Below are positions 28,913-38,370 of a stretch of 64,000 bases of DNA, one piece after another (within the stretch, counting starts at the first letter, position 1; the number at the start of each line of letters is the position of its first letter). The DNA comes from Spongisporangium articulatum (GTDB lineage: Bacteria; Actinomycetota; Actinomycetes; Actinomycetales; Kineosporiaceae). The position numbers and the translations under genes were made by a program. The stretch covers positions 620,001-684,000 of the forward strand of contig NZ_JBITLV010000001.1 in assembly GCF_044465595.1 (NCBI RefSeq), in the 5' to 3' direction. Below the pieces are notes generated by a model. That model saw only the letters and a list, made by a program, of their open reading frames with translations, did no database searches and had not been told where the DNA came from.

Positions 28913-28950
28913 GGCCGTCTCCTTCGTAGCGTGCAGTTGGGATTAGCGTA

Positions 28951-29709
28951 GTGGTCGTGAGCGCACCCGAACCCGATCAGCCCACCCGGGGGCGGCGGGG
29001 CGGCCCCGGGGCGGTGGGTGTGGTCCTGGTGATGGTCGTCGCCGGGCTGCTGTTCACCACCTCCGCCCAGACCGCCGGCGGCAGCCAGCTGCGCTCCCAG
29101 AGCGTCGACCTGGCCAGCCTGCTCGAGACGGCCAACGCCCAGCAGGCGCGCAAGCAGGCCGAGCTGTCCGCGCTGCGCGAGCGGTACGAGCGGGCCAGCG
29201 CCCTGACCGCGGCCGGCGACCGGCAGCTGAAGCAGTTGCAGGCCCGGCTGGACGCCGCCCGCCCGTCGGCCGGGCGGACGGCGGTCAGCGGTCAGGGGCT
29301 CACGGTCACGCTGGACGACGCCCCCCACAACGGGGCCCTGCCCGCCGGGGCCTCCCCCGACGATCTGGTCGTGCACCAGCAGGACGTTCAGGCCGTCGTC
29401 AACGCGCTGTGGGCCGGCGGGGCGAGCGCGATGATGCTGATGGACCAGCGGGTGATCTCCACCAGCGCCGTGCGGTGCGTGGGGAACACGCTCATCCTGC
29501 AGGGGCGCGTGTACTCGCCGCCGTACACCGTCCGGGCGGTCGGTGACCCCGCGAAGTTGCGGGCGGCGCTCGACGCCTCCCCCGACGTCCAGTACTACCT
29601 GCAGTACGTGGCGGCGATGGACCTCGGCTGGAAGGTGTCGCCCCCGACGCACCTCGACCTGCCCGAGTACCAAGGTCCCCTGTCGCTGTCCTACGCCACG
29701 ACGCCCTGA
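28951..29709 (+). CDS. DUF881 membrane-anchored protein
   Basis: The 252-residue protein has an N-terminal membrane anchor (about 21-40, VGVVLVMVVAGLLFTTSAQT), a coiled-coil stretch (55-95) and a DUF881 domain. The domain carries the family landmarks GQGLTVTLDD, DLVVHQQDVQAVVNALWAGGA and ISTSAVRCVGNTLILQGRVYSPPY. DUF881 genes flank crgA and the pknB cluster in actinobacteria; the function is unknown but an envelope role is likely. GTG at 28951 lacks a ribosome site, so the message may be leaderless. Confidence 0.88.
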   Translation: MVVSAPEPDQPTRGRRGGPGAVGVVLVMVVAGLLFTTSAQTAGGSQLRSQSVDLASLLETANAQQARKQAELSALRERYERASALTAAGDRQLKQLQARLDAARPSAGRTAVSGQGLTVTLDDAPHNGALPAGASPDDLVVHQQDVQAVVNALWAGGASAMMLMDQRVISTSAVRCVGNTLILQGRVYSPPYTVRAVGDPAKLRAALDASPDVQYYLQYVAAMDLGWKVSPPTHLDLPEYQGPLSLSYATTP

Positions 29710-29723
29710 GGGAGAATGGGCCC

Positions 29724-30344
29724 GTGCGCATCCTCGTCGTCGACAACTACGACAGCTTCGTCTACACGATCGCCGGCTACCTGGCCCAGCTGGGCGCCGA
29801 GTGCGACGTGCTCCGCAACGACGCCGTCACCACGGCCGACGCCGCGGGCTACGACGGGGTGCTGCTCTCCCCCGGCCCCGGGGCGCCCGCCGACGCCGGG
29901 GTCAGCCCGGCGATGGTCCGGCACTGCGCGGACGTCGGGTTGCCGATGCTCGGCGTGTGCCTCGGCCACCAGGCCCTCGGCGAGGTGTTCGGCGCGACCG
30001 TCACCCACGCCGAAGAGCTGATGCACGGCAAGACCAGCCTCGTGCAGCACCAGGGGGCCGGGGTGCTGGCCGGGCTGCCCGAACCGTTCACGGCCACCCG
30101 GTACCACTCGCTCGCCGTCGTCGCGAGCACCGTGCCGGACGACCTCGAGGTCACCGGGCAGACCGAGGGTGGCGTCGTGATGGCCCTGCAGCACCGCGAG
30201 CTGCCGCTGTACGGCGTGCAGTTCCACCCGGAGTCGGTGCTCACCCAGGGCGGGCACCGGCTGCTCGCGAACTGGCTCAAGGTGTGCGGGGACGACGGTG
30301 CGGTGGCCCGCTCGGCCGGCCTGGCTCCGCTCGTCCGGCGCTGA
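29724..30344 (+). CDS. pabA: Class I glutamine amidotransferase (TrpG/PabA)
   Basis: The protein releases ammonia from glutamine for a chorismate-using partner (aminodeoxychorismate or anthranilate synthase). In the 206-residue sequence the nucleophile is Cys79 (GVCLGHQ), the oxyanion loop is SPGPG (49-53) and the His/Glu pair is in VQFHPES. The N-terminus ILVVDNYDSFVYTI is typical. No synthase subunit is next to it; actinobacteria commonly keep this gene beside pknB, where it may serve both folate and tryptophan. The choice between pabA and trpG is therefore open. Confidence 0.9.
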   Translation: MRILVVDNYDSFVYTIAGYLAQLGAECDVLRNDAVTTADAAGYDGVLLSPGPGAPADAGVSPAMVRHCADVGLPMLGVCLGHQALGEVFGATVTHAEELMHGKTSLVQHQGAGVLAGLPEPFTATRYHSLAVVASTVPDDLEVTGQTEGGVVMALQHRELPLYGVQFHPESVLTQGGHRLLANWLKVCGDDGAVARSAGLAPLVRR

Positions 30345-30366
30345 GACTCCCGCCGAGTCGCCCGGG

Positions 30367-32220
30367 CTAGGGGAGGATCCCGCCCGGATCGGGTGACTCG
30401 GTGGCCGTGGCGGTGGCCGTCGGCGAGGCCGACTCGCTCGGCTCGGGCTCCACCGGGTCGGCGACCACGATCGTCACCGTGTAGCCGCGGGTGACCGTCG
30501 TGCCCTCCTTGGGGTTCGTGCCGATGACCGTGCCGGTCGGTTCGTCGGAGGGCTCCCGCGAGACCCGGTACTTCAGGTCGACGTCACTGAGCTTGGACTG
30601 GGCGGCGGAGAGGGACAGCCCGCCCACGTCGGGGATCTTGACCTTGTTGTTGGCCACGTTCACGGTGATCGTCTGGCCGGCGGCGGCGGACTCGCCCGCC
30701 GCCGGTTCGGTGTCGATGACCGTCCCGACCTCCACGTCGGGGTTGGACTTACTGGCCTTCTCGGCCTTCAGCCCCAGTTCGTTCAGGGCGGCCTCGGCCT
30801 CGTCGTAGGTCTTGCCGGCCAGCGGCGGGACCGTCACCGTCGAGGGCCCGGCGCCGATCACGAGCTGCACCGTCGTGGTGCTCGGGTCGGCCTCCGTGTT
30901 GCCGTCCGGCGTCTGGTCGATGACGTTGCCCTTCTCCTCCTGCGTGGAGGGGGCGGTCGTCGCGGTGTGCTTGAACCCGGCGCCGTCGAGCGCGTCCTCG
31001 GCCTTGGCCTTGGTCTGGCCGACCACGTCCGGGACCGTCGTCCCGGCGCTGGCGCTGCTGTTGCCCTTCTGGATCAGCGCGTACACCGCGCCCCCGACGC
31101 CGAGCACGAGCAGCACCACGATGATCCCGGCGATCAGCGGTCCGCGACCCGACGGCTGCTGCTGGCGGGTCTGGCGCCGGCCCGGTTCCTGGCCGTAGGT
31201 GTCGTACGGGTCGTCGAACGGCGAGCCGCCGTCGCCCAGCAGGCCGCCCCCGGGCACGGGACCCATGGCCCGGGTGCCGGTCGCGTCCATCGGCGGGACG
31301 TACTGCGTGGTCGCGGCGTCGGCGCCGACCGCGGCGGCGGCCATCACCTGCTGGCCCGCGCGGGCGGCCTCGACGTCGGCCCGGAACTCGGCGGCCGTCT
31401 GGTAGCGCTCGTCCCGGCCCTTGGCCAGCGAGTGCAGGACGACCTGGTCGACGTTGTGCGGGATGCCGCCCACGAGTCGCGACGGCGGGACCGGCTCCTC
31501 GCGCACGTGCTGGTAGGCCACGGCGACGGGGGAGTCGGCCACGAAGGGCGGCCGGCCGGTCAGCAGCTCGTAGAGCATGCAACCGGTCGAGTACAGGTCG
31601 CTGCGGGTGTCGACCGGTTCGCCGCGCGCCTGCTCGGGGGAGAGGTACTGCGCGGTGCCGATGACGGCCTGGGTCTGGGTCATCGTGCTCGACGCGTCGG
31701 ACATCGCCCGCGCGATGCCGAAGTCCATCACCTTGACGTCACCCGCGGGCGTCAGCATGACGTTGGCGGGCTTGATGTCGCGGTGCACGATGCCCATGCG
31801 GTGGCTGTACTCGAGGGCGGCGAGCACGCCGGCGGTCACGTCGAGCGCCTGGGCGACGCCGAGGTGCTGGCCGCCCTGGCCCATCTCCTCGCGCAGGGTG
31901 CGCCCCTCGACGTACTCCATGACGATGTACGGCAGGTTGACGACGGCGCCGCCCGACTCGGTGATCTGCTCCTCGCCGGTGTCGTAGACGGCGACGATCG
32001 CCGGGTGGTTCAGCGCGGCGGCCGACTGGGCCTCGCGGCGGAACCGGGCCTGGAACAGCGGGTCCCGGGCGAGGTCGGTGCGCAGCAGCTTGATGGCGAC
32101 CGTGCGGCCCAGCCGCGCGTCCCGACCCAGGTGCACCTCGGCCATGCCACCGCGCCCGAGGATCTCCCCGACCTCGTAGCGGTTGCCCAGCACCCGCGGA
32201 CTCTCGTTCACCACTGCCAT
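30367..32220 (-). CDS. pknB: PASTA serine/threonine protein kinase PknB
   Basis: PknB is the essential-type kinase that senses peptidoglycan fragments and controls growth and division. The 617-residue protein has an N-terminal kinase domain: Gly loop GRGGMAEV, Lys44 in VAIKLL, the catalytic loop HRDIKPAN and DFGIA. A low-complexity juxtamembrane part, one membrane helix (IAGIIVVLLVLGVGGAVYAL) and three extracellular PASTA domains follow; mycobacterial PknB has four. The C-terminal tail is Pro/Ser/Thr-rich. ATG at 32220 overlaps the end of pknA by 13 bases. It is the last gene of the fhaA-pknB operon. Confidence 0.96.
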   Translation of the reverse strand: MAVVNESPRVLGNRYEVGEILGRGGMAEVHLGRDARLGRTVAIKLLRTDLARDPLFQARFRREAQSAAALNHPAIVAVYDTGEEQITESGGAVVNLPYIVMEYVEGRTLREEMGQGGQHLGVAQALDVTAGVLAALEYSHRMGIVHRDIKPANVMLTPAGDVKVMDFGIARAMSDASSTMTQTQAVIGTAQYLSPEQARGEPVDTRSDLYSTGCMLYELLTGRPPFVADSPVAVAYQHVREEPVPPSRLVGGIPHNVDQVVLHSLAKGRDERYQTAAEFRADVEAARAGQQVMAAAAVGADAATTQYVPPMDATGTRAMGPVPGGGLLGDGGSPFDDPYDTYGQEPGRRQTRQQQPSGRGPLIAGIIVVLLVLGVGGAVYALIQKGNSSASAGTTVPDVVGQTKAKAEDALDGAGFKHTATTAPSTQEEKGNVIDQTPDGNTEADPSTTTVQLVIGAGPSTVTVPPLAGKTYDEAEAALNELGLKAEKASKSNPDVEVGTVIDTEPAAGESAAAGQTITVNVANNKVKIPDVGGLSLSAAQSKLSDVDLKYRVSREPSDEPTGTVIGTNPKEGTTVTRGYTVTIVVADPVEPEPSESASPTATATATESPDPGGILP

Positions 32221-33572
32221 CCCTGTCGACCCGATAACGGGTCCGACCCTTCCACGTCGAAGCCCTGGCGCGCCACACCAGTATCCGGACCGTGGCCGCG
32301 AGTGTTCAGGGCGGGGGGTGCCGCACCGAGCCGGGTGCCCACGATCGTGCCGATCAGCACGATCGCGACGAGGACGACCAGAGCGACGAGCGGTACGGCC
32401 AGGCCGGTGCGGCGCGGGGTGGTCGAGGCGCGCAACGGCCGCTTCTTCGGGCCGCGGGCCTCCGACCGGCTGCGCGGCTGGTCGCCGAGCGCGGGCTGCT
32501 GCATCGTCGGCGGGTGGGTGCGCCGGCTGGGCGGCTGCCGGTTGAGCGCCGGGTCCGGGAACCCGGACGCGTTCACCGGCACCCCGGTCGAGGAGCCGGG
32601 GGCCTCGCTGCCGACCGCCCGGGCGAGCCCGACGACGGTGCCGCCCTCGGCGGCGGTGACGGCCGGACGACGACCGCCGCGCGGGGGAGTCTCGGCGTCG
32701 GCGGGCCAGCCGCCGGCCGGCGTCGTGGAACGACCCGAGTAGTCGCCGGCCAGGCCGCGCAGGCGCAGGTCCTCGACCAGGCGGGCCAGTTCGTTGGCCC
32801 CCTGGGGTCGGGCGTGCTTGTCCTTGGACATGGCCAGCATGACCAGGTCGCGCACGGGGGCGGGGATGGTCGTGGGCAGCGCGGGGGGCTCGTCCTGCAG
32901 GTGTGCGGTCGCGACGGCGACCTGGTTGTCGCCCTCGAACGGCCGCCACCCGGCCAGGCACTCGTAGGCCACGACGCCCAGCGCGTAGACGTCGGACAGC
33001 GGGCTGGCCACCTCGCCGCGGGCCAGTTCGGGGGCCAGGTAGTGGGCCGTGCCCATCACCTGCCCGGTCGCGGTGAGCGGTTCGTGGTCGCGCGGGCGGG
33101 CGATGCCGAAGTCGGTGACCTTGACCCGCAGCTCGGGGGTGACCATCAGGTTGGCGGGCTTGATGTCCCGGTGCACGACCCCGTGCCGGTGCGCCGCGTG
33201 CAGGGCCCGGGCCGCCTGCCCGATGATCTGCAGCGTGGTGTCGGTACCCAGGGCGCCCTGGCGCGCGATCATCGCCGAGAGCGGTTCTCCCGGAACGAGT
33301 TCCATCACCAGGTAGGCCGAGCCGTCGACCTCGCCGTAGTCGAAGACGGCCGCGATGCCGCCGTGGCTGAGCATGGCGGCGGTGCGGGCCTCGGCGCGGA
33401 ACCGCTGCTGGAACGACTGTTCCGGGGCCAGGTCGACGCGCAGCACCTTCACCGCGACGGGCCGGTTCAGCTTGTCGTCGCGGGCGGTCCAGACCTCGCC
33501 CATCCCGCCGACCGCGAGCCGCTCCTCGAGCGTGTACCGGTCGCCCAACCTCAGGCCGTTCTGGGTGATCAC
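32208..33572 (-). CDS. pknA: Serine/threonine protein kinase PknA
   Basis: The 454-residue kinase has the Gly loop VGGMGEV, VAVKVLR (ATP Lys), the catalytic loop HRDIKPAN and DFGIARP. A Pro/Arg-rich juxtamembrane stretch of about 130 residues leads to a single membrane helix near the C-terminus (LVALVVLVAIVLIGTIVG) and a very short outside tail without PASTA domains, as in mycobacterial PknA. GTG at 33572 overlaps the pbpA stop (GTGA). PknA and PknB phosphorylate division and wall proteins, and PstP reverses this (family knowledge). Confidence 0.95.
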   Translation of the reverse strand: MITQNGLRLGDRYTLEERLAVGGMGEVWTARDDKLNRPVAVKVLRVDLAPEQSFQQRFRAEARTAAMLSHGGIAAVFDYGEVDGSAYLVMELVPGEPLSAMIARQGALGTDTTLQIIGQAARALHAAHRHGVVHRDIKPANLMVTPELRVKVTDFGIARPRDHEPLTATGQVMGTAHYLAPELARGEVASPLSDVYALGVVAYECLAGWRPFEGDNQVAVATAHLQDEPPALPTTIPAPVRDLVMLAMSKDKHARPQGANELARLVEDLRLRGLAGDYSGRSTTPAGGWPADAETPPRGGRRPAVTAAEGGTVVGLARAVGSEAPGSSTGVPVNASGFPDPALNRQPPSRRTHPPTMQQPALGDQPRSRSEARGPKKRPLRASTTPRRTGLAVPLVALVVLVAIVLIGTIVGTRLGAAPPALNTRGHGPDTGVARQGFDVEGSDPLSGRQGWQW

Positions 33573-35017
33573 CTGTCCATCACCGCTTCCATGACCTGCT
33601 TGGCGATGGGGGCGGCGAGGGTGCCGCCGTACGCGGCATCGCCCAGCCCGCCGCCGTTCTCGACCACGACGGCCACGGCGACCTCCGGGTCGTTGGCCGG
33701 TGCGAAGGAGGTGAACCACGCGTCGGGGGACTGCCCCGGATGCTGGGCCGTACCCGTCTTGCCCGCCACGTCGACCCCGCTGATCTGTGCTCGTGTACCC
33801 GTCCCGGACTGAACCACGAGCTCCATCATGGAAGTCAGGTCGTTGGCCACCGACGACGAGAACACCTGGTTCAGGCGTTCCGGCGACGGCTGCTCGACCA
33901 CCTTGGCATCCGAGGTCAGCACCTTGCTGATGAGATTAGGGCGCATGAGTACACCATCGTTAGCGATTGCGGCCGAAATCATGGCCACCTGCAGCGGGGT
34001 GACCCTCACGTCGTACTGCCCGATCGACGACTGCGCGAGCTGAGGCTCGTTCAACTCGGCGGGGAAGCTGCTCGGCGTGACCGCCAGCGGCACCGAGAGC
34101 TTCTGGCCGAAGCCGAACTTCTCGGCCTCGCCGCGTACGGTCGAGGCGCCCAGGTCCATGCCCAGTTTCGCGAACGCCGTGTTGCACGAGATCTTCAGCG
34201 CGTCGGCGAGACTGACCTTGTCGCCGGGGCCGCAGTTGCCCGGCTCGTCGTTGCTCAGGTTCTTCGTGGTCTGCGGCAGGTCGAGGGACGCGGGCCCGTC
34301 GAGCTGGCTGTCCACGGAGTACCCGTTCTCCAGCGCGGCGGCCGCGACGACGAGCTTGAACGTCGAGCCCGGGGCGTACAGGTCACCGCCGATCGCGCGG
34401 TTGATCAGCGGGTCCGACGAGTCTTCGAGCAGCGAGGTGCGGGCCTTCTTCACCGCGGCGCCGTCGTGGCTCGCCAACCGGTCGGGGTCGTAGCTGGGCC
34501 GGCTGACCATGGCCAGGACGGCGCCGGTCTTCGGGTCGAGGGCCACCACGGCGCCCTTGCGGTTGCCGAGCGCGTTCCAGGCCGCCTTCTGCGCCTTGGC
34601 GTTGAGCGTCAGCTCGACCGTGGCGCCGCTGGGCTCCCGACCGGTGAGCAGGTCGCTCAGCCGCCGGTAGAACAGCTGGTCGGCCGTGCCGGACAGCAGC
34701 GAGTTCTCCGTCGCCTCCAGGCCCGTCGTGCCGTAGGTGATCGAGTAGAACCCGGTCACGGGGGCGTAGAGCGCCCCGCCCGGGTACGTGCGCAGGTACT
34801 TGTACTCGTCCTTCACCTGCTTGGACTCGGCCACGGCCTGCCCGTCGACCTTGATCGGCCCGCGGTCGGCCCCGTACTCCTTGTACAGCGTGCGCGAGTT
34901 GGTCGGCTGGGCGTTCAGCGACCCGGCGGAGACGAATTGCACCCAGGTCGTGCTGATCAGCAGGGACAGGAACATCACGGAGATGACGACGCCGAGGCGG
35001 CGGATCGGGGTGTTCAC
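33569..35017 (-). CDS. pbpA: Class B penicillin-binding protein (PbpA)
   Basis: The 482-residue protein has an N-terminal membrane anchor, a dimerisation domain and a transpeptidase domain that cross-links peptidoglycan. Catalytic motifs are STFK with Ser218, SCN near residue 275 and KTGTA near 430. Length and arrangement match actinobacterial PbpA. GTG at 35017 overlaps the rodA stop in a GTGA. With RodA it forms the usual SEDS glycosyltransferase/class B transpeptidase pair, and the Ser/Thr kinases and phosphatase around it likely adjust its activity. Confidence 0.96.
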   Translation of the reverse strand: MNTPIRRLGVVISVMFLSLLISTTWVQFVSAGSLNAQPTNSRTLYKEYGADRGPIKVDGQAVAESKQVKDEYKYLRTYPGGALYAPVTGFYSITYGTTGLEATENSLLSGTADQLFYRRLSDLLTGREPSGATVELTLNAKAQKAAWNALGNRKGAVVALDPKTGAVLAMVSRPSYDPDRLASHDGAAVKKARTSLLEDSSDPLINRAIGGDLYAPGSTFKLVVAAAALENGYSVDSQLDGPASLDLPQTTKNLSNDEPGNCGPGDKVSLADALKISCNTAFAKLGMDLGASTVRGEAEKFGFGQKLSVPLAVTPSSFPAELNEPQLAQSSIGQYDVRVTPLQVAMISAAIANDGVLMRPNLISKVLTSDAKVVEQPSPERLNQVFSSSVANDLTSMMELVVQSGTGTRAQISGVDVAGKTGTAQHPGQSPDAWFTSFAPANDPEVAVAVVVENGGGLGDAAYGGTLAAPIAKQVMEAVMDR

Positions 35018-36453
35018 CCGGCTCCACCTCCGGAGCCCCCGGAAGCGCCTGCGGGAGTGGGCATCTGACCGGTGGGAGCGGGCGGTGAGGACGGCGGCAG
35101 GATCGGCGGGACGGCGCCCTCGCCGGCCGGACGCCGGGCCGAGTCGGAGATGCGCATCAGCAAAGCGATGATCATCCAGTTGGACAGCAGTGACGACCCG
35201 CCGTAGGCCAGGAACGGGGTGGTCAGCCCGGTGAGCGGGATGACCCGCGTGACGCCGCCGACGACCACGAAGACCTGCAAGGCCATGCTGAACGAGAGCC
35301 CCGCGGCCAACAACTTGCCGAAGCCGTCGCGGACCCCGATCGCCGTGCGCAGGCCGCGCTCCACGATCAGGACGTACAGCAGCAGGATGGCGAACAGTCC
35401 CGCCAGGCCGAGTTCCTCGCCGAGGGCCGAGTAGATGAAGTCGCTCTCCGCGTAGGGCACGATCTCGGGCCGCCCCTGGCCGAGCCCGGTGCCGAGCAGC
35501 CCGCCGCTGGCCATCCCGAAGAGCCCCTGCACCAGCTGGTAGCTGCGGTCCAGGTTGTCGGCGGCGAAGGGGTGCAGCCAGATCGAGACCCGGGTCTGCA
35601 CGTGCGGGATGCTGACCGCGGCGACGAGCGCGCCGCCGGCGAACAGCACGAGACCGATGAGCACCCAGCTCAGGCGCTCGGTGGCGACGTAGATCAGGGC
35701 GACGAAGACGCCGAAGAACAGCAGGCCGGTGCCGAGGTCGTTCTCGATCAGCACCAGGATCCCGACGCTGACCACCCAGGCGGCGAGGATGGGTCCGAGG
35801 TCGCGGCCGCGGGGCAGCTGCAGGCCGAGGATCTTCCGCCCGACGAGCGACAGCGAGTCCCGGGCCGTGACCAGGTACCCGGCGAAGAACACGGTCAGCA
35901 CGATCTTGGCCAGCTCGCCGGGCTGGAAGCTGAACGGCCCGAGCCCGATCCAGATCCGGGCCCCGTTGATGTTCTTGCCGATACCCGGCACCAGCGGCAT
36001 GAGCAGCAGCACGAGACCGCTGACCATGGCGATGTAGGTGAACCGGGACAGGACGCGGTGGTCGTTCAGCAGCATCACGATCAGCGTCGCGGCCAGGATG
36101 CCGACCGCCGTCCACACCATCTGCCGCACGGCCAGCGACCCGCCGGTGCTGCGCCCCTCGGACAGGTCGAGGCGGTGGATCATCACCAGGCCCAGCCCGT
36201 TGATCAGCGTCGCGATCGGCAGCAGGGTGGGGTCGGCGTAGGGCGCGCGCCAGCGCAGCACCACGTGCAGCAGGCCGGTGAACGCGCCGAAGGCCAGGCC
36301 GTAGCCGAGCATTCCCGGCGGCCAACTGCCGTCGTTCTGGGCCACCCCGGCCAGGCCGTAGGCGAACACGGCCACCCCGATCGCCACCGCCGTGAGCGCG
36401 GCCTCGAGGTTGCGGCCCGTGCGCGGCGTGGCGACGGCGGTGACCACCGCCAT
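35014..36453 (-). CDS. rodA: SEDS peptidoglycan polymerase RodA/FtsW
   Basis: RodA polymerises lipid II into glycan strands. The 479-residue protein has about 12 membrane helices, the WIGLGPFSFQPGELAKI segment, and the late GLTTPFLAYGGSSLLSNW signature of the SEDS family. The C-terminal 40 residues are Pro/Gly-rich. It overlaps pstP by one base and pbpA by four, so translation of the three is coupled. Confidence 0.96.
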   Translation of the reverse strand: MAVVTAVATPRTGRNLEAALTAVAIGVAVFAYGLAGVAQNDGSWPPGMLGYGLAFGAFTGLLHVVLRWRAPYADPTLLPIATLINGLGLVMIHRLDLSEGRSTGGSLAVRQMVWTAVGILAATLIVMLLNDHRVLSRFTYIAMVSGLVLLLMPLVPGIGKNINGARIWIGLGPFSFQPGELAKIVLTVFFAGYLVTARDSLSLVGRKILGLQLPRGRDLGPILAAWVVSVGILVLIENDLGTGLLFFGVFVALIYVATERLSWVLIGLVLFAGGALVAAVSIPHVQTRVSIWLHPFAADNLDRSYQLVQGLFGMASGGLLGTGLGQGRPEIVPYAESDFIYSALGEELGLAGLFAILLLYVLIVERGLRTAIGVRDGFGKLLAAGLSFSMALQVFVVVGGVTRVIPLTGLTTPFLAYGGSSLLSNWMIIALLMRISDSARRPAGEGAVPPILPPSSPPAPTGQMPTPAGASGGSGGGAG

Positions 36454-37868
36454 CAGTTGAACCCTTCGCAGGCGGGCAAGGTCGAGGGGTCCTGCGCCCC
36501 GGGGCTCGCGCTCGCCGACGGGTCGGGCGAGGGCTCCGTGCTCGCGGTGGAGCTGGCGGACGACGACGCCCCGGGCGAGCCGGTCGGCTCGGCCGTCGCG
36601 GTGGGGGTCGTGATGCTCGTCCCGTCGTCGCCGGTGCAGGTCTCGACCCGGATCGCCTGGACGATGCGCTCGGCGTCGGCCCGGCTGTCGGCCGGGATCC
36701 CGTCGTCCAGCTGCTCGGCCCAGCTCTGCGGGACGATCGCCACCGGCAGCGTGGGGTCACGCACCACGACGCTGGACAGCTTGATCGGCCCGAGGTCGTC
36801 GGGCAGCCCCTTGTAGATGGCCACGACCCCCGCGGCGTCCCCGACGAAGAACTGGCCCTGGCTCCAGCGGTAGGCACCGAAGCCGCCCGCGACCAGGATC
36901 AGCACGACGGCGGAGACGCCCAGCCAGAGCCGCAGGCGCCGTAACCGGCTGCGCGGCGGTTCGGGGGCCGGGGGGGCCGCGCGCAGCCCCGAGTCGGGCT
37001 GCGCCGGCGGGACGGCGGGCAGGACGCCGGTCAGCTCGGCGGCGCGTTCGGCGGGGGTGGTGGCCGCGGGCCGGGCCCGCGGCGGTTCGCGCAGGGCGGC
37101 CGAGCCGACGACGGTCGGCACGGTGTCGGTGGGGGTGGTGGCGGTGTCGACGATGTCGGCGACGATGCAGGTCACGTTGTCGGGCGCACCGCCGCGCAGG
37201 GCCAGCTGCACGAGCGCCTGGCAGGTCGCGGCCGGGTCGTCACCCGCCGACATCGTCTCCTCGATGGTCTCGTGACTGACCACGCTGGAGAGCCCGTCGG
37301 AGCACAGCAGGTACCGGTCGCCGACCTTCGCCTCGCGGACCGACAGGTCCGGCTCGACGTCCTCGACGACGTCCGACAGCACCCGCATCAGGACCGAGCG
37401 CTGCGGGTGCGTCTCGGCCTCCTCGGGAGTGATCCGCCCGTCGTCCACCAGGCGTTGCACGAACGTGTGGTCGCGCGTGATCTGGGTCAGCTCACCGTCA
37501 CGCAGCAGGTAGGCGCGCGAGTCGCCGATGTGGGCCAGCGCCAGCCGGCCGCCCGTGCGCAGCAGTGCGGTGACCGTCGTCCCCATGCCGGTCAGCGCCG
37601 GCTCCTCGGCCACCCGGGCCAGCAGCTCACCGTGCGCGGCGTGCACCGACTGCGACAGCGCACTGAGCACGGCGTCGGGGCCGTACGACTCGCCGTCCAG
37701 GTGGGCCATCTCGCCGATCGCCAGCGAGGAGGCGATGTCGCCGCCCGCGTGCCCGCCCATCCCGTCGGCGATCACCAGCAGCCGGGGGCCCGCGTAGCCG
37801 GAGTCCTGGTTGTTGGAGCGGACCAGTCCGACGTCGGACAGGGCGGCGTACCGCAGCGCGACAGCCAT
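36453..37868 (-). CDS. pstP: PP2C phosphatase PstP
   Basis: PstP dephosphorylates PknA, PknB and their targets. In the 471-residue protein the PP2C domain (1-240) carries the metal ligands RSNNQDSG, IADGMGGHAGGD, IGDSRAY, CSDGLSS and PDNVTCIVAD. A Pro/Ala-rich linker, one membrane helix (LWLGVSAVVLILVAGGFGAYRW) and an extracellular domain ending in a Ser/Pro-rich tail follow, as in mycobacterial PstP. ATG at 37868 is four bases from the fhaB stop. It is in the middle of the operon, opposing the kinases encoded downstream. Confidence 0.96.
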   Translation of the reverse strand: MAVALRYAALSDVGLVRSNNQDSGYAGPRLLVIADGMGGHAGGDIASSLAIGEMAHLDGESYGPDAVLSALSQSVHAAHGELLARVAEEPALTGMGTTVTALLRTGGRLALAHIGDSRAYLLRDGELTQITRDHTFVQRLVDDGRITPEEAETHPQRSVLMRVLSDVVEDVEPDLSVREAKVGDRYLLCSDGLSSVVSHETIEETMSAGDDPAATCQALVQLALRGGAPDNVTCIVADIVDTATTPTDTVPTVVGSAALREPPRARPAATTPAERAAELTGVLPAVPPAQPDSGLRAAPPAPEPPRSRLRRLRLWLGVSAVVLILVAGGFGAYRWSQGQFFVGDAAGVVAIYKGLPDDLGPIKLSSVVVRDPTLPVAIVPQSWAEQLDDGIPADSRADAERIVQAIRVETCTGDDGTSITTPTATAEPTGSPGASSSASSTASTEPSPDPSASASPGAQDPSTLPACEGFN

Positions 37869-37871
37869 CCC

Positions 37872-38360
37872 TTACCTCCGCAGCTCGATGACGGTCCGTC
37901 CGATGCGCACGGGCGCTCCGAGGGGGACGGGCACCGGCGTCCCGACCCGGTTGTTCGCGAGGAACGTGCCGTTGGTCGAGCCGAGATCCTCGACCATCCA
38001 CACACCCTGCTGCAACGACAGGCGGGCGTGCCGGCCGGAGGCGTAGTCGTCCTCGACCACCAGCGTGCACTCCGGGGCGCGCCCGATCAGGATCGGCGCC
38101 TGGCCGAGCGTGATCTGCGTGCCCCGCAATGACCCCTCGGTCACCACGAGGAATCGTGGCAGTTGGGGCGAGTCGGGTTCGCGGCGGGGTCGTCCGGGTG
38201 CGCCGGGGGACGCCGGGACGCCGGCCGCCGCCGGGGCGGTCCGCCGGGTGACGCGGGTGCCGAAGAGATCGCGGCGCAGGACGGCCACGATGCTGAGGAC
38301 CATCAGCCAGAGCGCGGCCAGGAAGGCCAACCGCAGCATGGTGAGGGTGAGTTCGCTCAT
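37872..38360 (-). CDS. fhaB: FHA-domain protein FhaB (FipA)
   Basis: The 162-residue protein has an N-terminal membrane helix (about 4-25) and a C-terminal FHA domain that binds phosphothreonine, with ILIGRAPEC, ASGRHARLS and LGSTNGTFLANNRV. In mycobacteria the homologue (FipA) links PknA signalling to FtsZ/FtsQ. It lies ten bases downstream of fhaA and directly before pstP. Confidence 0.94.
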   Translation of the reverse strand: MSELTLTMLRLAFLAALWLMVLSIVAVLRRDLFGTRVTRRTAPAAAGVPASPGAPGRPRREPDSPQLPRFLVVTEGSLRGTQITLGQAPILIGRAPECTLVVEDDYASGRHARLSLQQGVWMVEDLGSTNGTFLANNRVGTPVPVPLGAPVRIGRTVIELRR

Positions 38361-38370
38361 CGGGCGCGCG

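Noticed and set aside
30967..32742. A 591-codon plus-strand open frame opposite pknB and pknA
   Set aside because: It mirrors kinase codons and has no domain of its own.
32221..32961. Longer upstream frame joined to pknB
   Set aside because: It reads pknA DNA in another frame; the ATG at 32220 gives the proper kinase N-terminus.
35018..36877. Very long frame continuing upstream of pbpA
   Set aside because: It reads rodA and pstP DNA out of frame; GTG at 35017 overlapping the rodA stop is the natural start.
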